Source of the DNA: Pleurodeles waltl
Lineage: Eukaryota > Chordata > Amphibia > Caudata > Salamandridae
Length of the DNA stretch: 64,000 nt
Direction of reading: 5' to 3'
NCBI RefSeq assembly: GCF_031143425.1
Contig: NC_090448.1
Coordinates: 531,792,313-531,856,312, forward strand
In this document: piece by piece, positions 31,815 through 43,480 of the stretch
Layout of the letters: every line of letters starts with the position of its first letter
Position numbering within the stretch: the stretch's first letter is position 1
The notes under the pieces: generated by a model
The model's input: the letters and a program-made list of their open reading frames with translations, nothing else
The model's database searches: none
What the model was told of the DNA's origin: nothing
Translations under genes and position numbers: made by a program

Positions 31815-34429
31815 TCATGGGCCAGCGGTGCTTGAGACGGTGGTGCCCTGTTCAGCGATGCTTGTGCTGGCGGTCCTGTCCTGGGCAGCTGGGCTGGTGC
31901 TGGCGGTCCTGTCCTGGGCAGCTGGGCTTGTGCTGGCGGTCCTGTCCTGGGCAGCTGGGCTGGTGCTGGCGGTCCTGTCCTGGGCAGCTGGGCTTGTGCT
32001 GGCAGGCCTGTCCTGGGCAGGTGGGCTTGTGCTGGCGGTCCTGTCCTGGGCAGCTGGGCCTGTGCTGGCAGTGGCCTCCTGGGCAGGTGGGCTGGTGCTG
32101 GCGGTCCTGTCCTGGGCAGGTGGGCTGGTGCTGGCTTTGGTGGCTGGAGTCTTCCCCCTCTCCCGCCGGGCACTGGCCAACTTCTGATACTTCACAGGTG
32201 GGGGACTGTCTGTGCTGTGGCTCCGTGCCACACTGGCTGCCCTGGTGGCCGGTGCACTCCAGATTCCGGTGACTACAGACACCACTGGTCCCGGAGATGT
32301 TGTGGCTGAGGTGCTAGTTGGGGACCTATGAGACGGACGTGGTGGGGGAGGAGTGGGAAAGAGGTCAAGGTTGGACAGGAAATGTTTTTTTGACACACTG
32401 GGACGGGTAGCTGGAGGGGGTTTGGGAGTGGAGGAAGAGGTGGGGGTTGTAGGAGGTGTTCGTTTGCTGACTTTTGGTGAAGGTGCATGCGCTGGAGGCT
32501 GTCGTGAGGTGGATGGCTGTTGGGTGGGTGTGTGCCTGCGTTTGTATATATTGGGAGGGGGCGTCACAGACACACTGGGAGAGGACACAGGGGACATGTG
32601 AAGGGTAGTAGGGGTGGTGACTGCACGTGAGCGGGGTGTGGTGGTGGGTGTGCTGGAGAGGGACGTAGTGGCTGTAGAGTTAGTGCATGCAGGTGTGAGT
32701 GTAGACGAGACAGGGAGGGAGGAGGGAGACAAGGAGGAGGGGGACACAGTGGAGGCAGTGGATGTTGGTGTGTCTGCATGTGTGTGATGCTTGCGTGAGT
32801 GCCTGTGGGATGTGTGGTGCTTATGTTTGCCTGAGCTTCCCTTGTGTGTTGACGTGTGTGCATGATGGTCTGTAGGTGTGCTTGGGATAGGCTGAGGTAC
32901 AGGGGATTGGGTCGGGGTGGAGGAAGTTGGAGGGGGGAGGCTAGACACAGGGACAATGGCTGCCGTCAGTGCTGAGGCCAGAGTCTGAAAAGCTCTCCCG
33001 GAATGCATTGGTTTGTTGCAACTGCCTTTCTACACCCTGGATGGCATTCAAAATGGTAGACTGCCCAACAGTGAGAGACCTGAGGATGTCAATGACCTCC
33101 TCACTGAGGGCAGCAGGGGTGACTGGGGCAGGGCCTGAGGTGCCTGGGGCTAAGGTGATGCCCACCCTCCCAGGTGAGCGGGCACGGAGCGAAGGCTGAG
33201 GGGCTGCTGGGAGGGCGGTGCTGGAAGGGGTGGTGGTGGCTGTACCTGTAGATGGGGGTGGCACAGATGTTTCCGCCACTACAAGGGAGCTCCCATCAGA
33301 GGACGAGTCCGTGTCACTGGTCTCAGCTCCTGTCCCCGCTGTGGAGCTCCCCTCGCACTCCGTCCCACTGGTGAAGTCCGAGTCCGTAGTGTGGCCCGCC
33401 ATGGCCATGTGGGATGCAGCCCCCCTGGTGCTCCGGTGCCACTGCTCCTCCGCCTGATGATGCTAATGCACACAAGAACAGGGAGACCACAAAAAGGGGG
33501 GGGGGGCGACAGAAGAAAGACATGTTGAGTGCATGCATTACCGCTCCCGTTGGCGGACACGACAGACACAGAAGCCCCCTGCACTACACCGCGCTCTTGG
33601 GCTCCACTGTTCAATTCCTGGGAAATGGCCTACACGGCTATGAACGACATCTGCACACGTAGATGACACAGGGGCATGACTAGGTGTACTTGGCACTCTA
33701 CAGAGGTGGGGTGGGGTGCCACATGGCCTGCATTACGGAGGGACCTTGCCTACGGAACTCGCCCTGGCCTAGGGAAACCCACAGCCCACCTCCCCCACCC
33801 AGACCCCTCCACTGCGCGCAAAGTCAGCAGAATGAGAGTGTACTCACCCCCTTGTTGCTGCTGTGATGCCCTCAAGCGCCCATCCAACTCCGGGTAGGCC
33901 ACCGCCAGGATCTTGAACATCAGAGGGGTCATGGTGCGATGGGCACCCCTCCCACGTTGGGAGGCCATTCCCAGCTGAGCCTCGGCCGTCTTCTTGCTCC
34001 AGCGGCAAATGTCCTCCCATCTTTTCCGGCAGTGGGTGCTCCGTCTGTGGTAGACCCCCAGGGTCCGGACGTCCTTGGCGATGGCACGCCAAATATGTTT
34101 TTTCTGGTGGGTGCTGACCTACATGAAATGTTCAGGGGGAAGAGTAAGTTATTACCAACTGCACCGTCAAAGTGATTGGCCCCCATCCCTACCCTTGCCA
34201 TGTGGCACATGCATTCACCGTCGTTTCATGCACGCCGCACTCTCCCCCCTTCCTTCTTACATCCAGCCCTCTCCACACAGGCATAGCCCACACATCATGC
34301 TCCCTGTGTACTTACCTGTTTGTCTGGAGGACCGCAGAGTAGCGTGTGCTGGGGGAGGACTCCATCCACGAGTTTCTCCAACTCCTCCGATGTGAAGGCA
34401 GGGGCCCTTTCCCCAGACACTCGAGCCAT
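31815..34429 (-). pseudogene. Harbinger Myb/SANT-like gene M1, copy 2 (broken differently)
   Basis: Exon 1 is 34316-34429, intact at 114 bases (38 codons, start MARVSGERAPAFTSEELE). Exon 2 is 33848-34118 and exon 3 is 33453-31815. Exons 1 and 2 together give an uninterrupted Myb/SANT-like domain with a basic recognition helix. Exon 3 has an extra G in a G run near 33423 and a 32-bp deletion near 32995, each shifting the frame. The tail beyond is open to the stop at 31815 and lacks the nonsense codon seen in copy 1. The two copies were therefore inactivated by independent mutations. Confidence 0.82.
31845..32139. repeat. 33-bp coding minisatellite, copy 2
   Basis: One unit shorter than at 2120-2447. 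Confidence 0.88.
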
Positions 34430-34660
34430 TGTCTCTTCCAGACTGAGGTCACAGCAGCACTTGCAGTGTACATCCTCTCCTGTCGAAGATCAGGTATCGA
34501 GTGATTTAACAGATAGAAAATGGCGGTCACGTCCGCGGCGGTGGGTACCGTCACCGCCGGTGTACATCGTCATTGGCTCCTGGGACCCATAGGGTCCAAT
34601 GTTAACCAATGCAGCATTGCGCTGCGGTCTTCAACCGCCTACCGCGACGGCGTACAACGT
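34430..34660. promoter_or_regulatory. Putative M1 promoter region, copy 2
   Basis: Equivalent of 4766-5000, with CCAAT words on both strands and GGCGG-rich sequence. Role inferred from position. Confidence 0.35.
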
Positions 34661-35505
34661 CCCTGTCATGCCGAGGAGTTTCACACACACTCCTGAGACC
34701 TTACTCTGTGTCTCTTCTATACCTTATACCTCTACATGAGACGGAGGGCTTACATGTCCTTTTTCTCTACATACACGCCAGCTTAATTATCGGGGTGCAA
34801 GACACAGCGCCCCCAACACAAGAATTTACCCAAAAGAACTGTTTTGTTTATAGATCGCACCGTAAAAGGTTTTGGATCCATACGTGCTGACTAATGAGTA
34901 CTCCCTCACGAAGACTCGGTTATAATAGTGTTTTGCCCCCGTCACGTGATTCCCACTACTCTTTCTCTGTTGATCCTACATTATCTTGAAGAGTTTTACT
35001 TGATTAGGATAAGCCATCTATTCATGTTAACACCTTACTTATATTTTGCCCTGAGGAAGTCAATGAGATTAATTTCTCGGAGACGAAACACGTGTTGGCT
35101 GTTGGATGTTGTTGTGATAACCACATATGGAATCTTTCTGATGTGATGAACATGTATGAAAACCTCACACAAGAATAAAGACACTGAACTTTAACTCTGT
35201 TTGGATTATATATTGATTTTCCGAAGACCAGGAACCTAACTGTACAGACTCTTATCTTATTTCATACGAGTGCCCTGGCTTTTTGAGCCAGCGCAGTTAC
35301 CTCACTTCCCATTGTCCCATTTTACAGGTCAGGCATCCTCCATTTCAGGGGCCCACATGCCTTCATTTTCAACTGCGTCACACATACCTCGGCCTAGACT
35401 CAACACACATACAGGCCACTTTTTGTGTATGAATGGTGTTCTGTGTAAACTGTGGGTACGTACCTCTGAGTTGTTTGACTCTGTGCTCGCTGTTGTCCTT
35501 CATAG
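34661..35505 (+). other. Rest of transposase intron 1, copy 2
   Basis: No coding sequence recognised. Contains the second hammerhead-like motif. Confidence 0.4.
35048..35100 (+). ncRNA. Hammerhead-ribozyme-like motif, copy 2
   Basis: Identical in the core boxes to 5384-5436. Confidence 0.3.
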
Positions 35506-36926
35506 GCACCGTCCGCTGGGACATGTTAGGAGATGGCGGCATCCTCCGGTGTACCGACCGTTGGTGGACCTGTCGACAATGGAGGAAAGACATGTGATTA
35601 TCACATACAGGCTTGACCGTGCCACAATCCAGGAACTGTGTACCCAGTTGGACCAAGACCTGATGTCAGCAATCCGCCATCCCACAGGAATCCGCCCTCA
35701 AGTGCAGGTGCTGTCAGTGTTCCATTTCCTTGCAAGTGGGTCATTTCAAACAACAGTGGCCATAGCATCAGGGATGTCCCAGCCTATGTTTTCCAACGTT
35801 TTGTCCAGAGTGTTGTCTGCCCTTCTGAAACACATGCGGAGCTACATCGTTTTCCCTCAGGTGGAGGATTTACCTACAGTGAAAGGTGATTTCTATGCCC
35901 TGGGACATATCCCCAACATCATAGGTGCCATTGATGGGACCCATGTGGCTTTGGTACCACCCCACAGGAGTGAACAGGTGTACAGAAACCGGATGAGTTA
36001 TCATTCAATGAATGTACAGATGGTATGTTTGGCAGACCAGTACATCTCCCATGTGAATGCCATGTTCCCTGGCTCAGTGCATGACGCCTACATCCTGCGG
36101 AATAGCAGCGTCCCTTATGTGATGGGTCAACTCCAGAGGCACTGTGTGTGGCTATTAGGAGAGTACCTGGAAGCAAGACAGTTAGAATGGTTGTCTGGGT
36201 CTGGGGATATCCCTACAGGTTAGTGCGTGTCTAACAGTTGTCCCTCGCCATTTGCAGGTGACTCTGGTTACCCCAACCTGTCATGGCTACTGACCCCAGT
36301 GAGGAATCCCAGGACAAGGGCAGAGGAACGCTACAATGAGGTCCATGGGCGAACTAGGAGGGTGATCGAGCGGACCTCCGGCCTCCTGAAGGCCAGGTTC
36401 CGTGCCTCCATATGACAGGTGGATCCCTATTCTACTCACCAAAGAAGGTGTGCCAGATCATTGTGGCCTGCTGTATGCTTCACAACTTGGCTTTGTGACG
36501 ACAGGTGCCTTTTCTGCAGGAGCATGGTCCAGATGGCGGTGTTGTGGCAGCTGTGGAGCCTGTGGACAGTGAAGATGAGGAAGCAGAGGAAGAAGACATG
36601 AACAACAGAGACTCAGTGATCCAGCAATATTTCCAGTGAAACACAGGTAAGAGTACAGACCTGCCTACTACATGTACTTAAACACTACTGCCTCTCTACT
36701 GTCTGTCGTTTTCACCCAGTGTATGGTCACTGAGTTGTCACTTTCCCTTACGATTTCACAGATGTGGGTCCCACTGTGTGACATCTGCTTAGATTCCTCA
36801 TGGACTAGAGCTGTGTGACATAGGTATGTTGACATTACAATTGAAAGAGCATTTTGTCACTGTAATTGCTAATACACTATTTTGAAAACACAGACAGACT
36901 CCAGATTGTTTTGTGCTTTAAGTGTG

Positions 36927-36932
36927 TTTATT
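36927..36932 (-). terminator. M2 poly(A) signal, copy 2
   Basis: AATAAA on the minus strand, 187 bp beyond the M2 stop codon, in the expected position. Confidence 0.6.
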
Positions 36933-37064
36933 TAAGTGCTCAATATTGGAGGGGGTAGTAAAATGGTGACGGGTGATGGCGGAGGAATGTCCATGGCAGA
37001 GTCCAGTCTATTGGTCTCACAGGTGCATTGCCCACATGGCCATAGGAAGTGGAGCTGGGGCAGT

Positions 37065-37068
37065 TTAA
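37065..37068. other. Empty piggyBac target site
   Basis: A single TTAA with the flanks GGGCAGT and GTATGGACAG. Copy 1 has the same flanks with the 12.9-kb piggyBac between duplicated TTAA. Confidence 0.93.
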
Positions 37069-37118
37069 GTATGGACAGGGTGACAAAGTGGGACAGTAGG
37101 ATGACAATCAGGGTGGTC

Positions 37119-38651
37119 TCATTTCTTGGCAGGGGTCTTGGCATTGTGCTCTGTCTTGTTCCTGGATCTCAGGGACCGTTTGGGGGGTGGTTCTCCCTCT
37201 GCAGGGGGTGGGGTGCTGGTGTGGTGGTCCTGTGGCGGGGTGTCTTGTCCACTAGCGCCGGCGGAGGTGGTGGGCAGTTCCTCATCCATGCTAGTGTCAG
37301 GGGCCCCTTGTAGTCCCACAGTGTCCCTCCTGGTGTTGAGTACTTCATTCAGCACCCCTACGATGGTGCCCAGGGTGGAGCTGATGGTTCTGAGTTCCTC
37401 CCTAAAGCCCATATACTGTTCCTCCTGCAGGCGCTGGGTCTCCTGAAACTTGGCCAGTACCTTTGCCATCGTCTCCTGGGAGTGGTGGTAGGCTCCCATG
37501 ATGGAGGAGAGGGCCTTGTGGAGAGTGGGTTCCCTTGGCTTGTACGCCCCCTGTCGCACAGCAGCCCTCCCAGTTCCCCTGTGTTCCTGGGCCTCCGTTC
37601 CCTGGACCGTGTGCCCACTGCCACTGCCACTGCCCCCAGGTCCCTGTTGTTGTTGGGGTGGTGGGTTAGCCTGGGTTCCCTGTAGTGATGGACACACAGC
37701 GGATTGACGTGTTTTGGGGACGGAGGTATGGCCCCCCTGGGTGGGTGCTGTGCTGGTGTTTCCAGAGGGGGGAAGCTCTGTAGTGGCCTGTGACTGTGTG
37801 AGGGGAACCGACTGTCCCGAGGTCCCCGATGGGCCGGGCTGGTCATCTAGATCCAGTTTGACAGAGGTGCTGTCATCACTGTGGGCCTCTTCTGTTGGTG
37901 GTGTGGACATGTGTGGACCCTCCTGTCCGGTGACTTTGGGTAGGGGTCCTGCAGGGTTATAAAAGGATGTTTATTACATCTGTGTGTGGCATGGTGTGCA
38001 ATGGGTGGGTGACCGTGTACCCCAGTGCTTGCATTCCTGTGTGGGACCTTGTGTGATGATGTTTTAGGGGGTGTATGGGTATGTGCAGTGGGCATGCTTT
38101 AGTGATGGGTGTCCATGCTTTGTTTTTGCATGCAGGGCTTGGTGTTTGGATGTGTGGTTTGTGATGTTGGGACATATGTGAGGAGTTGGAGTGCTGGGGG
38201 TGAGGGTGAGGGTGGGGGTATGTGCTGGCAGTCAGGTAGGGTGGGGGATGTAATAGTTAAGATTTGTCTTACGAGAGTCCATTCCTCCACCTACTCCTGC
38301 GAGGCCCTCAGGATGCAGTATAGCCAAGACCTGCTCCTCCCATGTTGTTAGTTGTAGGGGAGGAGGTGGGGGTCCGCCACCAGTCCGCTGAACCGCCAGG
38401 TGGTGTCTTGAGACCACGGAACGCACCTTCCCCCGTAGGTCGTTCCACCTCTTCCTGATGTCCTCCCGATTTCTTGGGTGCTGTCCCACTGCGTTGACCC
38501 TGTCCACTATTCTTCGCCATAGCTCAATCTTCCTTGCAATGGAGGTGTGCTTCACCTGTGCTCCGAATAGCTGTGGCTCTACCCGGACGATTTCCTCCAC
38601 CATGACCCTGAGCTCCTCCTCCGAGAACCTGGAGTGTCTTTGCCGTGCCAT
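37119..38651 (-). CDS. Harbinger Myb/SANT-like protein M2, copy 2 (intact, 402 aa)
   Basis: Two exons, 38273-38651 and 37119-37948, joined at GTAAG and CTGCAG splice sites in matching phase, give 402 residues with no stop. The start is the ATG of MARQRHSRF. Residues about 6-80 form a Myb/SANT-like domain (FSEEELRVMVEEI ... DIRKRWNDLRGK). The middle is Pro/Gln/Ser/Gly-rich. Residues about 270-335 look like a coiled coil, and the C terminus is basic (KRSLRSRNK), a possible nuclear signal. In Harbinger systems a Myb-like protein binds transposon DNA and helps bring the transposase to the nucleus; that role is inferred here. It is the only Harbinger gene in the window without a visible lesion, and it is convergent with the transposase. 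Confidence 0.85.
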
Positions 38652-39204
38652 GGGGTGGTGTAGGTGATGTGTGGGGTGGAGTTTGGGGTGATAAGTGTGC
38701 TGATATGTAGTGGGGTGTTGTGTGAGGTGCATGGAAGTTCTGTGGGTGATGGTGTTGTGTGCCTGTGGATGCTGTTGTTCTTGCTGGTGCTGTCTCTCTC
38801 TGGCTTTCTTTCGTGATTTGTTGTCGTAAGGGTTTGTGGGTGATGTGGGTGTGTGTTTTATATTGTATTGGGTGTGTGGGAGTGGTGTGTGTATGTGTAT
38901 CAGGTGTGTATATTTCGATTTGTCCAATGTGGCTGTGTTTTGATAATGTGTGTGTATTTTGAGCGCGGCGTTGTGTACCGCCAATGGAATACCGCGGTTG
39001 AAAGACCGCCGCATGGATTCGTATGTCGTGATAGTGTGGGCGTATTTCTGTTGCCGTGACGGTGAAGGTTTTGTTTTCGCCAGTTTATCACTGACCTTTG
39101 GTGTGGCGGACTTGTGTGGGTGTCTAGATTTTGGCAGATTCAGAACTGTTGGTCATAATTGCTGTGGCGGAATTCCGCCGCCGCGGCGGTGTGTTGGCGG
39201 TCTT
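38652..39204 (-). promoter_or_regulatory. M2 upstream region, copy 2
   Basis: Same as 21902-22454: G/T-rich sequence leading to GGCGG-rich subterminal repeats. Confidence 0.3.
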
Positions 39205-39251
39205 CTGCATGGCGGTAAGCGGCTTTTACCGCCAATGTTGTAATGTGGGCG
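39205..39251 (-). repeat. Harbinger right terminal inverted repeat, copy 2
   Basis: Same as 22455-22501 with a substitution at the outermost base. Confidence 0.8.
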
Positions 39252-39254
39252 TTA

Positions 39255-39750
39255 TACTCTTGTTGCCATTTGTTTGCAGTTGCATACACCCATTCAGGAC
39301 CTGTGTATCCTTGACTTGCTATTCTGTTTCTTTTCAACTTTCGATCACCATTCAGCTCTCCTTCATTTAATTCTTCTTTTCTAGTAGTATCTATTTCTTC
39401 CTCTATCGTTGGTTCGACAATCACCTCTTTCCTTTTCTCCACTTGTGATTTCGGCCACTTATCTCCTTTCAATGAACCTTCTGTCAATATTCTCTTCAGG
39501 ATTGAACTCAAACCCATTTCTTTCTCCATAGTGTTTTCTCTTGATGGACCTGCAACCGATTCAGGAGGCGTCGGACCACCTTGACTTTGATCCAGCTCAA
39601 CTCCTTCCCCTTCTGGGTCTGGTAACTGCTCTGTTTGACTCTCGGGATCGTCTGCTTCTGGGAGTGCCCCCTCTGCATTAGGCTCACCTGCTGTTTTGGT
39701 TGAGATTGGTTCAGGAGTGATAGAATCGTTTTCAACGAGCTCAGGTTCAG
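39255..39750 (-). pseudogene. env: Retroviral env N-terminal region (copy 2)
   Basis: As 22505-23000: charged leader-type sequence, cut off from its continuation at 30266 by the Harbinger. Confidence 0.5.
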
Positions 39751-39999
39751 CCTCAGTTCATCCCTGCTCCTTTTCTGGTACTGTAATTTGTCTCAAAGTT
39801 ATTGGTACTCTCAACAACACTTCTTCATGATCCAGTGGACATGCCACTTTCTTCGTGTGACTTGCATGAATCCAGTTTGAGATCCCAGCACACTTCACAG
39901 CTGTCGTAGTCATTAGGACCACCTGGTACGATCCCTTCCAACGAGGCTCCTAACACGTCTTTCGCACATGCTTACGGACAATAACCCAGTCTCCGGCTC

Positions 40000-40863
40000 T
40001 TAGGTTGTGCCCTGGATCGTGGATTGTGGCAGTGTGGTGGCCTCCACCTGCTGAGAGATAGAGTGGACTACATCAGCCAGACCCTTGCAGTAATCCAACA
40101 CCATATCATCTGTAATGTTGACAAGTGCATTTGCTGGAAGTGCTGGCAACCTCATTGCCCTGCCCATGAGGATCCCATGGAGCAAAAATCCTATCTTCCT
40201 GTCAGGTGTATTCCTCATTGACATCAACACCACAGGCAATGCATCAGGCCATTTCAAATTCGTAGCTGCACACATCTTTGCAATTCGTGACTTCAAAGTA
40301 TCATTCATCTGCTCCACTAGTCCTGATGCTTCAGGGCAGTAACTACAATGCAACTTTTGCTCGATGTTCAACGCTGCACACAGTAGTTCAATCACCTCAT
40401 TGTTGAAGTGACTTTCCCTATCTGATTCTAAAGAGATCGGAAATCCGAAGCGTGGTATCACTTCCCTAAGCAGCAGTTTCACTACTGTGAGACTATCATT
40501 TCTCTCTGTAGGGTACTCTTCAATCCAGTGACTAAAGATGCAACCAATCACCAACACATATCTCAAGCCTCCACACGCAGGCATCTCAATCAAATCCAAT
40601 TGCATTCTGCTGAATGGACCTCCTGCTCTTCCAATGTGGCTCAAATTAACCACTGTCCCTTTTCCCGCATTTAATGGCTGACAAATGACACAGCAATGGT
40701 ATACTGCTTCAGCTGCTTGTCTAAACTTGGGGTTAAACCAATCAATTTTGAAGAGACGGACCATGGCATCCCTCCCAATGTGTGCTTGACCACGATAGTA
40801 CCCCGCCATCTGGGACAACAGGCTATTTGGTAAAACCAATTGACCCTCCACAGACACCCACAA
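40000..40863 (-). pseudogene. pol: Retroviral integrase, copy 2
   Basis: 287-residue open frame with the same DDE residues as 23250-24113 and only a few substitutions. The polyprotein is broken by a stop before it. Confidence 0.88.
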
Positions 40864-40891
40864 TTCATCTTGTCTTTAAACACATTTCATT

Positions 40892-41542
40892 TTACTCCAG
40901 GAACGTTTCTCCTCTTTGTCGACATTGCCCTGTAAAGAAGGTGTCAATCACTTTGAATGCAAAACTCGTACATATTGTGTCTTCTTCAGGTAACAATTCC
41001 CACTTGTCTTTAAATGATATACAGTTCAATGTGCAAAACCTTGCGACTTGATCAGCATATCCATTCCCCAAGAACACGTAGTCCTGCGACTTTAGATGTG
41101 CACTGCATTTTACCACAGCAATTTCTTCAGGCAGTTGAATTGCATATAACAACTCCTTTATTCTCTCACCATTTATTACTAGTGATCCAGTAGAGGTTAG
41201 AAAACCTCTCTGTGACCACAATTGAACAAAATCATGAACTATTCCGAATCCATACTGACTACCCGTATAGATAGTGACTCTCAATCGAGCAGAAACATGG
41301 CACACTCTAGTAAGAGCGACCAATTCCGCTACCTGAGCAGAATACACTCCTCTAAGCCAGGAAGCTTTGAAGGTACCTGTAATTGTGCACACAGCATCTC
41401 GTGCTCTCAGTGTCCCTGTGTTGTCCCTCAGAAAAGAGCCATCAACAAAAACAATTTGGTCATTTTCTTCCAATCGGGTATCTCTAATGTCAGGTCTCGG
41501 TTTTGTGCGCAACTCAGTTACTTTGAGACAATCATGTTCCAC
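40892..41542 (-). pseudogene. pol: Retroviral RNase H, copy 2
   Basis: As 24142-24792. The TDS aspartate is also Gly here, so that loss predates duplication. The last Asp (GYADQ) is kept, unlike copy 1. Confidence 0.85.
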
Positions 41543-41551
41543 ATCTTCCTC

Positions 41552-42916
41552 TCATTCAATTTCAGTAGTATCACTTGGAAGTAAAGTTGCCGGGTTCAGC
41601 ACTGTACATCTTTTCAGTGTCACGTTTGGTGCACCCAAAATACTTGTCTCATACCTAGTTAACCTACCACCAGTCAAGTACTTGGTTTTCGTCCTTGTCA
41701 GTAAAATCTCAATTGAGTGTGGGGCCATTACAGTCAGGGGATATCCCATCACCACACCTTCACACTGTGAAAGACTCTGACCAACTGCTGCAACTGAACG
41801 CAGACAACCTGGTAAGGCTGCTGCAACTGGGTCCAAGGTAGCTGAAAAATATCCCCCTGGGCGATGAGCACCTCCATGGACCTGAGTCAAGACAGACAAT
41901 GAACATGCATCACACTCATGACAAAACAATGTGAAAGGCTTCGTGTAGTCAGGCATACCCAATGCTGGAGCTCTGCACAAACTCTCTCTCAACTCAGTGT
42001 ATGCTCTAACTTCATCCTGGTCTAGCACTATGGGACCTGTGACATCCTTATGAGTCAACTTCTGCAATGGTTTTGAAATCTCTGAAAAATTTGTGATCCA
42101 TTGGTGACAATAGCCCACCATTCCCAAAAACATCCTAACTTCTCTCTGTGTAGTCGGGGGACTTATCTGCAGTATCATTGTCATCCTCTCTCTGGATATT
42201 TTCCTCGACACTTTCTCAATTTGGTGACCCAAATACTTCACTACCTTCTGACAATACTGCAATTTCAGGGGAGACACTTTCTGACCATACTTTCCCAAAT
42301 GGTTCAACAGGGCAATCAAGTCATACTTACACTCGTCCCTTGTCCTGGATGCAATCAATAAGTCATCAATGTGCTGTACCAAGGTCGATTGAAAAGGTAA
42401 CTCTAATGACTCCAAATTATTTTTCAAGATCTGGTTAAACAAGGAAGGTGACTCCGTGTACCCTTGAGGAAGTCGACACCAGCAGTAGACTTGATTCAGG
42501 AATTTGAAACAAAAGAGAAATTGACTATCCTCGTGAAGAGGCACAGAAAAGAACGCTTAGGGCAAATCAATGACCGTAAACCATTCTGCATCACATGGAA
42601 TCTGGAACATTATCACGGCTGGATTGGGCACTATGGGACAACACTTGACCACGATCTCATTTATTTTTCTCAAATCCTGAACGATTCAAACTTTCCCACA
42701 TGGCTTCTTCAAACCCATTATCGGAGAATTACATGGGCTGCTCAACACCTCCTTTAAAACTACCTGCTTTACAAAATCTGCAATTATCCAAGTCACTTTC
42801 ATCAGGACATCTTGTGTCATGTTATATTGTGGAAGATGCGGGAAGACTGCATTCTGCTTTAAAGTAAACTTAATCGCCTCCACTCCCTTGATCAAACCCA
42901 CTTCTTTTCCTGTCAA
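41552..42916 (-). pseudogene. pol: Retroviral reverse transcriptase, copy 2 (broken)
   Basis: Palm and connection are open at 41552-42544 and the fingers at 42686-42916. The two parts are out of frame, as in copy 1. An extra stop (TAG) at 42920-42922 shortens the upstream part relative to copy 1. Confidence 0.87.
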
Positions 42917-42922
42917 ATCCTA

Positions 42923-43456
42923 CACGTTCTCCTGTACTGTTCCCTGCAAATCAGAACACTCTGGAGTCTTAGACCACGCAGGGCCCGTACATCAACAACC
43001 ACGAGGACAATTTTTTAGCACAAAGCCCCACACACATGTGAAGTTCAACGACTTCCCTACTTTCATACTGCGGAGTAGGCACACTCCTACTAAAACTTAA
43101 TTTGGAGTACGCAAACTCCCTAAATTGTCACATATGTCACAATTCACCTTTGATTTGCATAAGCTGTGCAAGTGCAACTTATCTCTCTCACTCTATCCCT
43201 AGGACGCCAGGAACGTACCCAACACCACTAGCAGGATCCAGGATCTGGGAAAGTCATTTCTGGGCGTAAGGGAACATCATTTTCTCTACAAATGTCATCT
43301 TTGAAAAACAACATCCAAATCTCAATAATAGTGAACTCTCAAACGGATCAATCTATAAACTGTTACCATAACTAGGAGCACCTGTCCAGTCTCTTATCAA
43401 CACTGTTAGCACCTGTCACTCCGTTTTGGACACCTATGGCAAGCTCCCAAAAAGAC
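42923..43456 (-). other. Retroviral leader without gag, copy 2
   Basis: Same gag and protease deletion as 26200-26706. Confidence 0.65.
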
Positions 43457-43476
43457 AAACCATCAGTCTGCTACCA
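43457..43476 (-). other. Primer binding site, apparent initiator tRNA-Met, copy 2
   Basis: Identical to 26707-26726, four bases from the LTR. Confidence 0.7.
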
Positions 43477-43480
43477 TAAC

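Larger units (their letters stand above)
30597..36639 (+). pseudogene. HARBI1-like transposase, copy 2 (three exons, broken)
   Basis: Exons are 30597-30679, 35506-36218 and 36258-36639, with the same splice sites as copy 1. The DDE residues are kept. It shares with copy 1 the 1-base deletion (near 36402) and the TGA (36496-36498), so both copies descend from an already inactive transposase. M1 is antisense within its first intron. Confidence 0.85.
30270..39251 (+). mobile_element. Harbinger DNA transposon, copy 2 (8,982 bp)
   Basis: Same ends, target position and gene content as 544-22501 but without the piggyBac. The left target bases are ATA (30267-30269); the right ones read TTA (39252-39254), where copy 1 keeps ATA. 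Compared with copy 1 it lacks one 33-bp unit and a 32-bp piece near 32995, and has an extra 11 bp near 36691. It is about 98-99 percent identical by eye. Confidence 0.9.
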
